From: Scenedesmus sp. ARA3
Taxonomy: Eukaryota > Chlorophyta > Chlorophyceae > Sphaeropleales > Scenedesmaceae
Assembly (NCBI GenBank): GCA_004335835.1
Contig: RWJK01000992.1
Location: 1 to 23,426 of the forward strand
Length of the DNA: 23,426 bases
Direction: 5' to 3'
The notes beneath the pieces are model-generated. The model was not told the origin of the DNA and ran no database searches. It worked only from the letters and a program-made list of their open reading frames with translations. Shown piece after piece: positions 1 through 10,845 of the stretch (position 1 is its first letter; the number at the start of each line of letters is the position of its first letter). The translations under genes and the position numbers were made by a program.

Positions 1-962
1 ACTTCTCAGCTTTCATTGCACCATCCTGTCTCTACGCCTACAGCGCATTTGATCAAGCCTGCGCAGCAGGCTTGCATGTCACAATCTGTATGCCTACCGG
101 CACCAATCACAGCTACAACACAGCATGCATACAAGTCTCAGCACTTCACAATTCAGGCAGCCAGCACACTAGCCTGGCAGTAGCATGCTCCATCAAGTGT
201 GATGTGTGTGAGCAGCCATTGTACACTGGGCTCCAAGCACAGCATACACAGCTTGCAGGAAAACATGCAATGCCAGCTACATGCCAATAGCCGCAGCTTG
301 CCAACAGCTTGGCCTGGCTTTGCAAGACAGATACATAACAGCACGAGCACAAGGCAGCAGCAAGATGCACCTTCCGGCATCCGAAAGGCCGAAAGAGCAG
401 CAGAGGTGGCACCACTGCAACAGCATGCACAGTACCGCAGGGGGACCTCCAGAGCAGCACTGCGGCCAGCAAGCGCAGCAAAAGAACAGCACGCATCAGG
501 GCCTGACTCCACACAGGTGCCAGTACTTCAGACTTCCTGCAAACTGCTGCAATGCTCCTGGCTGCACAGCATTGCCACACAAGCTGATGCCAATACATCA
601 TGTTTTGCTGCTACGCCAGAGACGCACATGAGGCCGGGGTAAGCCGCGCTCTGTAGTGAGGCCACACCATCGATGCAGGCACATCAACAACAACATGCCT
701 GCCTGGCCTGGCCTACTCAGCACCGCACAGCAACCGCTCCGGCATTAATTACCATGCAATGCACTCGCAAACACACCTCGTCAACGCAGCGCCGCTGCTG
801 CATGCATGGTGCATGCATGCATCATCATCAGCATGCGTGCTGGCAAGCAAATCGCAGAAAGCACACACAGCAACATTCAGACCTTCTCCAAGCCACACAT
901 GAGTGGCCACAACAATCGTGCATGCATGTGGGAACCCAAATGCCACCACTCCGCAGCAAGAA

Positions 963-1044
963 GACAAGCAAGCAAGCAAGCAAGCGAGCGAGCAAGCAAG
1001 CCAGCAAGCCAGCGAGCCAGCAAGCCAGTGAGCAAGCGAGCGAG
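963..1044. repeat. degenerate tetranucleotide repeat (AGCA/AGCG/AGCC)n
   Basis: About 20 consecutive four-base units of the form AGCA, AGCG or AGCC, with only a few breaks. The tract contains almost no T. It produces runs such as KQASKQAS in plus-strand translations, which are artefacts of the repeat. Confidence 0.85.
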
Positions 1045-1924
1045 AACATACCAAGTGCAGCTGCATCGCGCTACTACAGAAACATATGCGCCTGTCCAAT
1101 ATGCATGCAAGCAACTGCATCAGCCACAGCTATCACCAGAGCACGCTTTGCCCATGGCAGCAGCTGCTGCTGCGGCGGCTGCGGACTGGTGCACGAGCAG
1201 CAGCTGTGCTGTTGTACAGAGTGATGGCAGCAGCGCTGAAAACCCACCACCCAAGCGAAGATGGCACAGCAGCAATCAAGCATACAGCACAGCAAATACA
1301 CCAGGGGAATGCACCACAGTCGATATCTGCTGCGGCAGGCCAAGTAGAGTGAGCTAGCAGGCTCAAGAGAAAAAGTGCTGCAAACGCACAAGCACGCAGC
1401 AATGAGGCATACTCAAAAGTTCCCAGCCATACCCCTGATGCACGTCATACATACATGCCCCACACGGCCTGCATACGCAAGACTCTGGCAAAGTTCCAAA
1501 CTTGATGATGAGTCATCATCCTCAACAAACACAGCACAGGCCCTCCTGTTCCTGCCCACCAAACATTCTGCTCCTCCCCAAAAGCGCTCTGAAAACAGTG
1601 TTGGCAGCCCACTGCATGCCTGAGATCAACCTTGGGCTGTACCATAGCCGCTTGTGCAGCAGCTGGCCACACCGCAGGGCTGCCATGCGCAACAAGGATT
1701 CGTTGCCACAAGGAAACGCAGCAGGCGATGCACCGGACTGACAGGCAGAACAAAACTACTGGAGCAGCAACGTGCTTGCCCCCAGCAATCGGCCTCATGC
1801 TCATGCTCACAATCGTGGCCGCCAATTGAAGGTTTGTGGCGCCAATCCTGTCATGTGCTTCGCGTCACGAGTGTCTCTGCAGGCATCAGTTGGACTGTAC
1901 CCCTCAGACCCGTGATAGAGCTCC

Positions 1925-1990
1925 AAGCAGTACACAAGCAGAACTCAAGCAGTACACAAGCAGTACACAAGCAATACACCAGCAGTACAC
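1925..1990. repeat. 11-bp tandem repeat, six units
   Basis: Six back-to-back units of AAGCAGTACAC: 1925-1935, 1936-1946 (diverged, AAGCAGAACTC), 1947-1957, 1958-1968, 1969-1979 (one change) and 1980-1990 (one change). The period is not a multiple of three, which argues against a coding role. Confidence 0.9.
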
Positions 1991-3698
1991 AGGAGCGCAC
2001 CCCCCAATGCAAGCACGTATGCAGCCTCAAGTGCTGCACCTGCTGCACCCCGGCAGCTGGCAAACCGCAGTAGTGAGGAGCTTGCCAAATGGCCTGCTGC
2101 TGCTCGCCTCACAGCCCACGCCAGATGCAGACACGTCTGTTTATGCTGTCCACTCAACGCACAAAGCTCCGAAGCCCTCCACAATGCATCCGATCCCCCG
2201 CAACAGCGCAACATGGCCCCTGCCAACAAACATGAAACCCCCTGCCAAAACACACATCAGAGCCCCTGCGCCCCCCAAGGCCACACCCTGCCCTTGAGCA
2301 ACCTCCTGATACCGCTCCCACCTGCCCATTCAGCCCACCCACTCCGCCTGCAAGACCGATACAATGCCAGCCCGCATTCACATGAAAGCACATGCCTGCA
2401 GCAACATGGATACACCAGAAACAAAAGCAGCAGCTCAAGCAGCTCAGTGACAGCGCTGCACTGTGGCAGCGCTACACAGGCCACACTGAGCAAGAAGCGC
2501 GGAGGCCTCACAATCAACTAGTAACAATAACCTGGCCCACCTACGCGGCGTCTCCACCTTGCCATGTGCAGGAGGAAGTACGAAGAAGTGCCAAGTCCAT
2601 CTTCTAAGCGCAAAGGCGAGCAACCAATGCACCTGAACATGCGAGCATTCAAGCAGCATGCAAAGAATGGCAGCCACACAAGCGAGACCTGCTGCACCAG
2701 CAAAGCATTCCTACATAAAAGTTGCAAAGTGCGGCAGGTTGCACTATGGCCAGCCCTAATCGACAAACTCAAAATGAAAGTCGAGACGAGCACACCATGC
2801 GCATGGAGCAGGGAAACTACACAAGGTATCTACAAACGAGTATCAATGTGCCGCATGCAGTGCCATGCCTGCAGCGCACCTGTCTGCAAATGAGACGCAT
2901 CAACCATACAATGGCTGTCAGCATCCAGCTGAGATCAAGCACAGCAATGTCAAGCACCCGGCCATTGCAGATCCTGCAGCAGGGCCCCAAAGCAACAGCC
3001 TTGCACGCAGCCCGAAAGAGCAGTGCAAACACCGCAAAGGAAAAGAGACAATCCGTGCGCACAAGCGCGACGGCACAACCAAGTCCCGCCCCGCACCAGC
3101 ACCAAACCAACATGCTGCATGCATGCTCCGTTGTGAACATCACATGTACACACACCACGGCAGCCATAGCAGCAGAGGACACCTGCAGCTGCATGTGCAT
3201 GCTCTGCCACATCCTTCGTACAAGAGACGATTCTGCAGACACGTCATAACGTGATAACCTGCCTTGTCCTTGGCATCACAGGCGGCTGCTGCAGGCACAT
3301 ATGTCCTGTGTAAGAGCTATGACTGTTGCGCACAGAACAATGTGTATGTGTGGGATAACCGGCAGCCACGCCAGTATACACTCAGTCGCAAGCACGTAGC
3401 ACATAGCCAGTCAGGCAGATGAACTGTGCGCACCAGAGTCATACAAACACAAGTTGCTGACTCATCACCGCCTGCAACTTACGCATCCCCGGTGCAAGCT
3501 GTACCACCGCGGACCTGCACGCAAATCAACCAAAATCTATCTAAGCGGCATGCATCTGCTCATGCATGTGCCTCTCACTGCCTGCCCGCACCCAGCTGCT
3601 AGCATAGTCACGCCAGAAGAGACGTACATACACACGAAGCAAGTCAGCCCAGCAAGCCACCACACACATCCTAAACCAACAGTACTTCACCCGTTTCC

Positions 3699-3754
3699 CT
3701 CTCTGCAACATACCAAGCCCTCTGCAACATATCAAGCCCTCTGCAGCATACAAG
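3699..3754. repeat. 19-bp tandem repeat, three units
   Basis: Three imperfect copies of CCCTCTGCAACATAYCAAG lie head to tail. The middle copy (3718-3736) matches best; the outer copies carry small changes and a one-base length difference. Confidence 0.8.
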
Positions 3755-4032
3755 AACCAGCCGCAGTCTGCAAACAGGCAGCAGCAACAACCCCTGGAAG
3801 CCGCAAGCGCGTGCATTGCTGCTGCCAGCACGGCTGGAGCGTGGCTGCCAACACACAACCTCGGAGCATCTGCACTGCAAGCAAAGTACAGCACGTCTTC
3901 CCTGCATCAATGACCAGCCTTGGTCAAATCATCCCGCAACAACAGCGCAACAGCCACCACGCTAGAGCAGCGCATGCTGCATCTAGCCGACCACAACAAA
4001 TCCTGCGCGCATTGGCTGAAGCTGCCTGCTGC

Positions 4033-4653
4033 TTACGCAGCAGTGCAGCTCATCTGCTGCATGACCTCTGCCGCAGGCACCAGCATGATAGACGGCAAAC
4101 GCCGCACAGGTGGCGGCGGGCACATTCCAGCCTTGGCAGTGCGCCGCGGCACTATTGGCTCGACATCCTCTGCAAAACCTACATCGCCGTTGCCGGTTGC
4201 CTGCTGATCGCCGCCCAGCAGAGCCAACACATCTGCGATGGTGTCGCGCGGCGCTGCTGCGGCTGCTGCCGGCGCAGCTGCTGGCGCTGCTGCTGGCGCT
4301 GCTGCTGCATGGCCGTCATCATACCCGCCAAACATGCCCACGTATGCAGCGCCGGCCTCGCGAGCAGCACAGTTGCCGCCAGAAAAGCCAGCCCAGCTCC
4401 CTCCGCTGGTGATGTTGCTGCTGGCGCTGTCGCCCAGAGGCAGTGGGACAGCCCATTCGCCATGACACATCTGGCCGGGCAGCAAGGCAGTGTCGAAGAA
4501 GCTTGCGCTGCTTGACCTGCTGATGCTGCCAATGGAGGGGTAGTGGCAGAGGCTGGCATGCTGTGGTAGTGACTGGTGTGGGCCGTTGTTGATGCTGCTG
4601 TTGCAGCCGGGCACGCAGGCGGTTGGCAGGACGTACCAAGTGGCGGTACTCAT
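4033..4653 (-). CDS. hypothetical Ala/Pro-rich protein (206 codons, possibly the last exon)
   Basis: I do not recognise a family. The frame runs from an ATG at 4653 to a TAA at 4035-4033. The product has a Ser-rich N-terminal third, a Gly/Ala-rich middle, an Ala-Pro low-complexity block at residues 116-135, an acidic stretch near 157-166, and a basic-proline segment (PPPPVRRLP, residues 179-187) close to the end. It is preferred over the longer antisense frame because that frame reads Cys/Arg/Trp runs through the same DNA. The frame stays open upstream of the ATG to a good acceptor (pyrimidine-rich, CTTTGCAG) with the exon starting at 4681, so a 5' exon may be missing. A TATA-like TTATTTAAG on the minus strand (4714-4706) is an alternative reading of the same area. 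Codon use resembles the neighbouring genes. Confidence 0.5.
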   Translation of the reverse strand: MSTATWYVLPTACVPGCNSSINNGPHQSLPQHASLCHYPSIGSISRSSSASFFDTALLPGQMCHGEWAVPLPLGDSASSNITSGGSWAGFSGGNCAAREAGAAYVGMFGGYDDGHAAAAPAAAPAAAPAAAAAAPRDTIADVLALLGGDQQATGNGDVGFAEDVEPIVPRRTAKAGMCPPPPVRRLPSIMLVPAAEVMQQMSCTAA

Positions 4654-5987
4654 GGTGCAAACAGTTGCCTTCAGCCTTGATCTGCAAAGGCAGCAGCAGG
4701 AACGACTTAAATAACCAAATTGTATTGATGCAGGTTTGATGCAGAGCCGAAATCCAGGCAGCTGCTTTTGCAGCCTTCTGCTGCTCCTTCAGCCCCTCCC
4801 GCCGCACCGCGCCGAGTGCTCTGCAAGACTCCAGCCGTGCATGCATGCAGCAAACATCGCAAGGGTACTAGGTGAAAGGATCACGCGAGCACGCTGGTCC
4901 AGCCGCTGGACCTTGAGGCCGCCAACGCTGCTCAAAAGGTGTGCGGTCAGGCACAGCGCCAACTTGAGCATGCTGCGGTCGCTACAGCCAGCCACCTTAC
5001 CTAAACGGCTATAGGCTTGATCTGAAGGCGCTACGCGGCTCCAAGGCCGTGACAACGCTCCTCCACAGGTGCCCTGAAAAAGTCCAAGGAAAGCTCGAGG
5101 TGCACAACGCAACCGCACGCCCCACGTGGCTTCCCTGGAACACTATCAAGAATGATGCTGCTGAGAAAAGTCGGTTCTACAGGCGCCCTTGCAAGCTTGG
5201 CGTGAGCTTAGCGTGCCGTCTCTGTGTTCAAAGCCTAGTCACGAGATCTATAGATTGATGCTGTTTAAAGCGGAGAGTGGAACTTCTAAAACAGCATCAT
5301 TCAGGCGCAGCTCGCAGCTTTTGGCGGGTTGTTGCCCAAAAGTGACGTGTTCGCGAACACCTGGCCAGTTTAACGCTGCTTTGTTCACTGTCCCATCAAG
5401 TCACTGAGTTTATCGGGTCAAAACCTTGCCTTTTGTGAAATGGAATGGGGAAATAGAGGGCACGCCAAGGCAAAGCGCAGGACACGTGTTCAATGCACTT
5501 ACCAAGTCGATTGTGCAGGAACTTTCCCTTGAAGCAAAGCTGCACGTACTTTGTTGTTTAGGTGTAACTCTTACAAAACCTCGCGCTGTCTGAACGCTGC
5601 AAATGATTCCTGGCCCTTCCAGGTTGCATGCGGATCCATAAGCAGAATCAACAAACTGCCCCGGGCACCCACAGGTGGTGCCTGGGCATGCATGTCGGCC
5701 ACCTCACTGCGACAATCGACGGCGCAGGCAGAAAGTGGCCCATGATGACACCAGCATCACCATATTTACTGGCAGCTGCCCATGGCCAGGCATGTCCTGG
5801 GGCAGCAAATACAGATGGTATGCATTGATCGGTCATCAGCATTTGCTGCTGATACCTTGCTGGCAGTCAAAACTGTGGCAACCATGGAAAGCTGCACCTG
5901 CACAAACTCCACTTGCTACTGATAGCTGACCATGGCTTAGCACGGAGCCATCATGTGTGTGATTGCTCAAGCTCATGCAACGCACAC

Positions 5988-6056
5988 CAGTGCTGGCACC
6001 CACAACAGCTGCAGTGCTGGCACCCACAACAGCTGCAGTGCTGGCACCCACAACAG
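5988..6056. repeat. 24-bp minisatellite, 2.9 units
   Basis: Units at 5988-6011 and 6012-6035 are identical and a third runs to 6056. The first 20 bases of the unit are CAGTGCTGGCACCCACAACA. Because 24 is divisible by three, it gives repeated peptides in every frame, but no gene around it is supported. Confidence 0.9.
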
Positions 6057-6487
6057 CCCTGTGATGCACTGCCACTGGCAGGTCCCAAGCTGAAGAAGCA
6101 CTGTATATGTGGCGTCAACACAACGCGCACAACAACAAACCATGCCTGGCACCTTGCATACAGCAGCGCCCGACTGTTCAAGCACTTTGACCTGAGCACC
6201 TGTGTGCTGTAGGTGTACGATAGACAGGAGCCGGGCATGTACTCCTTTTTAAGGAACCGTGGGCAAGCGATACAACACGATTGAGACACAACAAAAATCT
6301 GTCATTTGATCAGCCTGTAGTAATGCACAGATCAAAAGTGCAGCAGAGCATGAACCCTCAATAAAACTAGCATGTAGCCCTCCTTGAAACACCCTCCCAG
6401 ACTCGCACCGCCCTCTTAAGGCCCTCCCTCATCAGCTATCTAAAAGCTGCCTGCAGCGCAGCACGCACAGCACCATGACGCACATTC

Positions 6488-6492
6488 TTACA
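6488..6492 (-). terminator. candidate TGTAA polyadenylation signal
   Basis: TTACA on plus reads TGTAA on minus, the usual chlorophyte polyadenylation signal. It is the first one I found downstream of the stop at 7112, about 620 nt away. A five-base match is weak evidence alone. Confidence 0.3.
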
Positions 6493-7111
6493 TGCAGAAT
6501 TAAGGGTTGCAGACACTGCAGCAGCTGCTGCGGATGCAGAGTGCGCTCAGCCTGCTGACGCAGGTTTGACCCGTGCCCAACTGCCGGCACCACAGGACAC
6601 CTGTCGCCAATCCTTCTGAATGATCTTCCTCTATGACTGTAGACATCAGAGTGCTTGGCAACAACACCTGCCTGCAGCAGCAAAGACTAAATGCACTGCA
6701 ACACTCAGGGCCAGCAAATTTGCTGGTGCAAAAGCTGCCTGTGTCAATCCCTTCACCCGCACATTGGAACAGCACTGCAAGCAGCAGCCGGCAAGATCAG
6801 GCTGCCGTGCAGGCTCATGCACTGCGCTGCACACTGCTTGTTGCTGTCTAATGAACAGCCATGCGCTTGCACATCCCGCCCCATGCAACACAACATGCCA
6901 TGCCAGCGGCATTGCTGGCGCCCAACACAACACACAAGGAGGGTGACTGCAGTCCCAACAGCCCCGACATTGTGTAATTCATGCCCTCAGTGTCCTGCCC
7001 CCACCAGCATATGCAACGTACGCAGTCAACAACCTGCTGTGCAACCCCTCGCTGCTCCATGCTGCTGCACAACACCCTCACAGCAACACAAAACTTAGGT
7101 CAACACCACCC

Positions 7112-8823
7112 TCAGGCCTGCACCGCAGCAGGCGGCTGCGCAGCAGCTGGCCCCATGGCAGCCAGCACAGCTCTGCAGAGCTCCTCGTCAAAGTCAACGC
7201 CTGCATCTCCAAAGTCAAACCCCGGGTCAAACCCTGGGTCAAAGTCAAACCCCGGGTCAAACTCTGGTGCATCCAGGTCCCAGTCACCCAGATCTGGCTC
7301 CCAATCTGGGAATGGCGGCTGCATGCCAGCTGCCACCTCAGCTGCCATATCAGCAGCCGCCAGGTCAGCATGGCGTGCCAGGTCAGCATCCACTGCAGCA
7401 GCAGCAGCGCGCTCCAGCTCACCCTCTTCCTGAAACTCTCCTGCAAGCCCCTCTCCTGCAGGCTCCAGATCCTCCTCCCCAAAGCGAGGTGGGTAGCTGC
7501 TGGCCCATAAGGCACCTGCGCGCGGCAGGAAGTGACCTGGCGACGGCGCTGGAGGGCCTGCTGCTGCTGCTGCTGCTGGGCTCAGCGCAAAGTAGTGGTT
7601 GGGATCCCAGTAGTCTGCTGCTTCGTCAAACGTGTCACCGTAGTCGTCGTAATCCTCGTAGTCGTAATCTGACGATGCGCTTGTTGACTGCTGCATGGCT
7701 GCGGCTGCAGCTGTGATGGCAGGATCCTGCTGCATTGCTGAATCCTCGCCTGCTGCTGCTGCTAATGCTGCTGCTGGTTGGGCGTTGCCTAGCGCGCGTT
7801 GCTGCTGCTGCTGCTCTGTAAGCTGCTGCCTTGCTCGGGCAACTTGCAGCAGCAGCTCCTGAACCAGCTGTGACTGCTGCTCGTCCTGCTGCTGCTGCTG
7901 CAGCTGCTGCTGCTGCCAAGCGGCTCCTGAGCCAGTGCTCGCAGGCGAGTCTGCTCCTGCTTGGAAGCTGTCCTGCAAGCTGTCCTGCAAGGGCTGTATG
8001 GAGAGGCTGCCCAGCCCCTGCTGTGCGCCCTCGTCATCTGTTGACCACTGGCTGCTGACTTCGTCCTCTTCCATGTCCGCAAAGCGGTTGCCACGGCTGC
8101 AGGTGTTTGCAGGACAAGCAGCAACAGCACAGCACAGCCATGCCATGTGAGATACAATGGTGGGTGCTGGCTGTGTGCAAAGTGGTGTGCGGAGCGTGCA
8201 TGCATGGAAACACTCTTGCGCTTTCAACATGTGATGCATGCCTAGCATGCTGAGTAGTGGGTACATTATGGTACAGTTTTGCTGGTAAGATGCTTGTGCA
8301 CGGCTGTCGAGCCCTACCAACAACACATGCAGCCAGTCTCTGAAACAACAGCAGCAGTGGCGAAGGAGAGCAGGAAGAACATCCATTGGCAGCGAGGCAA
8401 AGCACAATGACTGCAAGCTGTGTTCAGCATATTCTGGTTGCACCAAGAGGCTAGGCCGCGCTGAGCCGTTGCAGGCACTCACAGCAGGCTCATCAAAGCA
8501 GCAGGGTTGGCTTGCGCCTGGTGCAGCGCCTCCACTTCATCCTCCGTGAACCACTCCATATGACGGTCATGAGCCAGACCAGATGCATCTAAACGCTCTG
8601 CATCTGCATCTACTGCAGCATCCTGCGGTTCAGCCTGCTCCTGCTGCTCGACCTTGCGCTTGAGTTTGGGTGGTCTAGATTTTGCCCCTGGCCTCAAACG
8701 CGCCGGGGTGATATGCTGCCCATTACAAGAAAGAAAGTGCCTATGAACGAACAGAGCCAGACCCAAGGCCGGGAGAAGCCAGGGGTGTTTGTTTGCGGAG
8801 ACCAGCAGCAGCTGCCGCATCAT
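7112..8823 (-). CDS. hypothetical single-pass membrane protein, acidic, with DPGF repeats (2 exons, 441 aa)
   Basis: Exons are 8823-8483 and 8096-7112, with stop TGA at 7114-7112. The intron begins GTGAGT, ends CTGCAG, and joins in phase 2. The first Met pair begins the frame. Residues about 12-32 are hydrophobic (PWLLPALGLALFVHRHF) and are followed by a basic patch (KSRPPKLKRK), suggesting a signal anchor or single membrane span; the cell compartment is not clear. Residues 175-214 are Gln-rich and could form a coiled coil. Residues 257-275 are Asp/Tyr-rich. Residues 390-417 are a repeat of DPGFDF-like units. The C-terminal half is strongly acidic with Ala tracts. I do not recognise the family and assign no function. 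Translated length is 441 residues. Further small introns inside exon 2 cannot be excluded, because low-complexity coding and intron sequence look alike here. Confidence 0.7.
7211..7267 (-). repeat. 12-bp coding tandem repeat (DPGF units)
   Basis: On plus the unit is GTCAAACCCCGG, seen at 7214, 7226, 7244 and 7256, with a half unit (GTCAAA) at 7238. On minus it encodes alternating DPGF and DF, at residues about 393-409 of the 441-residue protein. The period is exactly four codons, so copy number can change without a frameshift. Confidence 0.85.
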
Positions 8824-9451
8824 CTGAATTGATCAGCGAATCAAACTAGTTGCAGCAACCGATTACAAAGCGTGAAGGGTGTTTGATGCGTGCTACCAGC
8901 CTACATGCAACTGCCAGTGTGGCTGCAGTTCAGACAGAAGGGTTCAGACAGCACTGTCAAAAGGTTGCAAGTCAAACCCAAAACAGCAACAAAATCAGCA
9001 GCAAACACCCTTCAACTCTGGCAACAAGACAACGACACATGACCCACGCTTATGCTGCAGCCTACGTGCATAACATGCCCTTACCAGAAGGCTTTGCCCC
9101 ACACCGCACGCAGCGGCACCCTCACCGCCATTGACTGATGCATAAACGAACGGGGCCGCAAGAAGGCGGACGAGCTGCTGAAACAACAGCTGCTGTTCCC
9201 ACTGTGAACTTCTGGATCCTCCAGGCTGCATCCCTGAAGGAACCGCATGCTGACTGCTAATGCACAAGAACACAACGTGTGTCAGGCCACACATGCAAAG
9301 CTGCAAAGGAACTGCGGCAGCTTACGACAAGCCTGGGCAGTTCGTGCTGTGGCCCTTGGAAGTGAACAGCTAGCCTGTGTTGAGATACTGAAGGTACTAC
9401 TAAGTGGTACTGGTTGGGCTTCAAGCTTGTGATGCACGGATATCAGAGGTC
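8824..9451. other. intergenic, no gene seen
   Basis: This stretch lies between the start of the gene at 8823 and the 3' end of the WDR33-like gene. It is C/A-rich on plus up to about 9300. Open frames here are short and have no recognisable domain. It probably contains the promoter of the 7112-8823 gene and the 3' flank of the WDR33-like gene. Confidence 0.5.
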
Positions 9452-9456
9452 TTACA
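9452..9456 (-). terminator. candidate TGTAA polyadenylation signal of the WDR33-like gene
   Basis: TTACA on plus, TGTAA on minus, 282 nt beyond the TGA stop of the WDR33-like gene. Position and sequence suit a chlorophyte polyadenylation signal; no transcript evidence is available. Confidence 0.4.
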
Positions 9457-9737
9457 GATTCCATACAAGTCAAGGCTGTCACAATGGCTGTTGCACCAGC
9501 CGTTCCATCAGCAACCTCCGCCAAGCCCAAAATTCCCGCCCACCCCTGCCAGGAGGCAGGTGGCTGCCACAAGGCTTTGATAGCTTACGCATCATCATGG
9601 CGTGGCGTGGCTTGCATGAGCAGCCCTCACACTAATTGCTCGCTTGCTCGCTTCTTCTCATACAACCGAGCCCTGCGGCATCGCTGCGTGCCATGCACAA
9701 AGCAAGCCTCCAGGCAGTTGCCCATGCGCTAGCGCTG

Positions 9738-10810
9738 TCACCTGCCCCTGCCCCTGCCCCTGGCAGGCTGCCCATAGCCTCCCCTGACAGGCGGCCCTGC
9801 CCCCCTGCCTGCTGCTGCACCAGCCCCCCTGCCTACTGCTGCACCACCCACCCCCCTGCCAGGGCCCCCAAAGCCCCGCCCATAGCCCCTGCCATACCCC
9901 ACACCACGCCCGCCCTGGTGCTGCTGCTGCTGATGATGCTGCTGCATCTGGTGATGCCCGCCCTGCGGGTGCTGCGCATGCTGCTGCATGGGTTGCGCTG
10001 CCGGCCCCTGGTGCATGCCACCGTAGCCGCCAGCAGCAGCACCGCCCCTACCTGCAGCTGCTGCCGCATACTGCTGCTGCTGCTGCAAGCCAGGGTGGCC
10101 AACACCATGCTGGCCAGCCGCCATGTGCCCCTGCCTGCCTGCAAAGCCGCGGCCGCCGCCGAAGCCACCTCGCCGCTGGTGCTGCTGCTGCTCCTGGAAG
10201 CCGCCCGCCGCATCGTCTCGCTGCCGCTTAAAGCCCCGCTGCTGGTGGTGCTGCTGCTGGTGCTGGCCTGCAGGTGCACAGAACACAAATGAGCAGCAGG
10301 GTGCAGCTTGGATAACACGTATGTTATGTGGCACGTGTTCAGGATGATAGGCTAGCTGAGGCAAGGAGCCGGCAAGTGCAGCTGTGCATCCCCGAGCCAG
10401 TGCTGGTCACGACCTGAGGCACCCAAACTACTGCTCACAAAATTGCTACCATGCCCTGTCAATACATGTCAATATTGTTTGATACTGGAGAATACCTCAA
10501 ACTGGCAAACAGCAATCCCCTAAGGCATGTCACCCCCAGGCACATGCCTGCTCGCATATGCACACCGCTCAGCAAGCCGCCACCTACCTGCATGCTGCAT
10601 ACCTCTGCCACCAGCAACCATGTGCGGGCCCTGGGGGGCCCCCATGCCCCTGCCTGCAGCCCCACCAGCCATGCCTGGAATGCCCATGCCAGCCACCCCC
10701 ATCGGCAGCAGCCCCCCAGCAGCCGGCAGCAGGCCTGGGATCGCAGGCATGCCTCCCTGCATGCCGCCTTGCATCAGGCCTGGCATGCCACCTGGCATGT
10801 TGCCAGGCAT

Positions 10811-10845
<35 letters not shown>

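Larger units (their letters stand above)
1..4032. other. gene-poor, C/A-rich stretch with tandem repeats
   Basis: I see no convincing gene in these 4 kb. The plus strand is strikingly poor in T and rich in A and C, and some 60-base lines contain almost no T. Open frames exist on both strands, but their translations are runs of Gln, His, Ala, Thr and Ser on plus, or Cys, Val, Leu and Trp on minus, as expected from composition alone. No known domain or consistent splice chain was found. The skew (minus strand G/T-rich) would fit a long 3' untranslated or intergenic region of minus-strand genes. However, I found no TGTAA signal on the minus strand here, so that remains a guess. Confidence 0.5.
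4682..7111. other. no convincing gene; intergenic plus probable 3' UTR
   Basis: No chain of exons could be supported here. About 4690-5900 is more balanced in composition and contains a 14-bp perfect palindrome, GTGTTCGCGAACAC, at 5347-5360. From about 5900 to 7111 the plus strand is again C/A-rich, which suits the G/T-rich 3' untranslated region of the minus-strand gene ending at 7112. A minus-strand frame at 5118-4789 looks mildly protein-like but could not be joined to the gene at 4653 in phase. Confidence 0.45.

Noticed and set aside
1925..1990. CRISPR-like array
   Set aside because: The 11-bp units are directly adjacent with no spacers, so this is a simple tandem repeat in a eukaryotic genome.
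3454..4515. 353-codon plus-strand frame, the longest open frame in the left part
   Set aside because: Over 4033-4515 it reads antisense through the Ala/Pro-rich minus frame and becomes Cys/Arg/Trp runs. The left half lies in T-poor DNA where stops are rare by composition. No domain is recognisable.
9636..10292. 218-codon plus frame rich in Leu, Pro and Cys
   Set aside because: It is the complement of the last WDR33 exon. The Leu runs are antisense to Gln and Ala codons, and the minus frame is supported by family features and splice phase.
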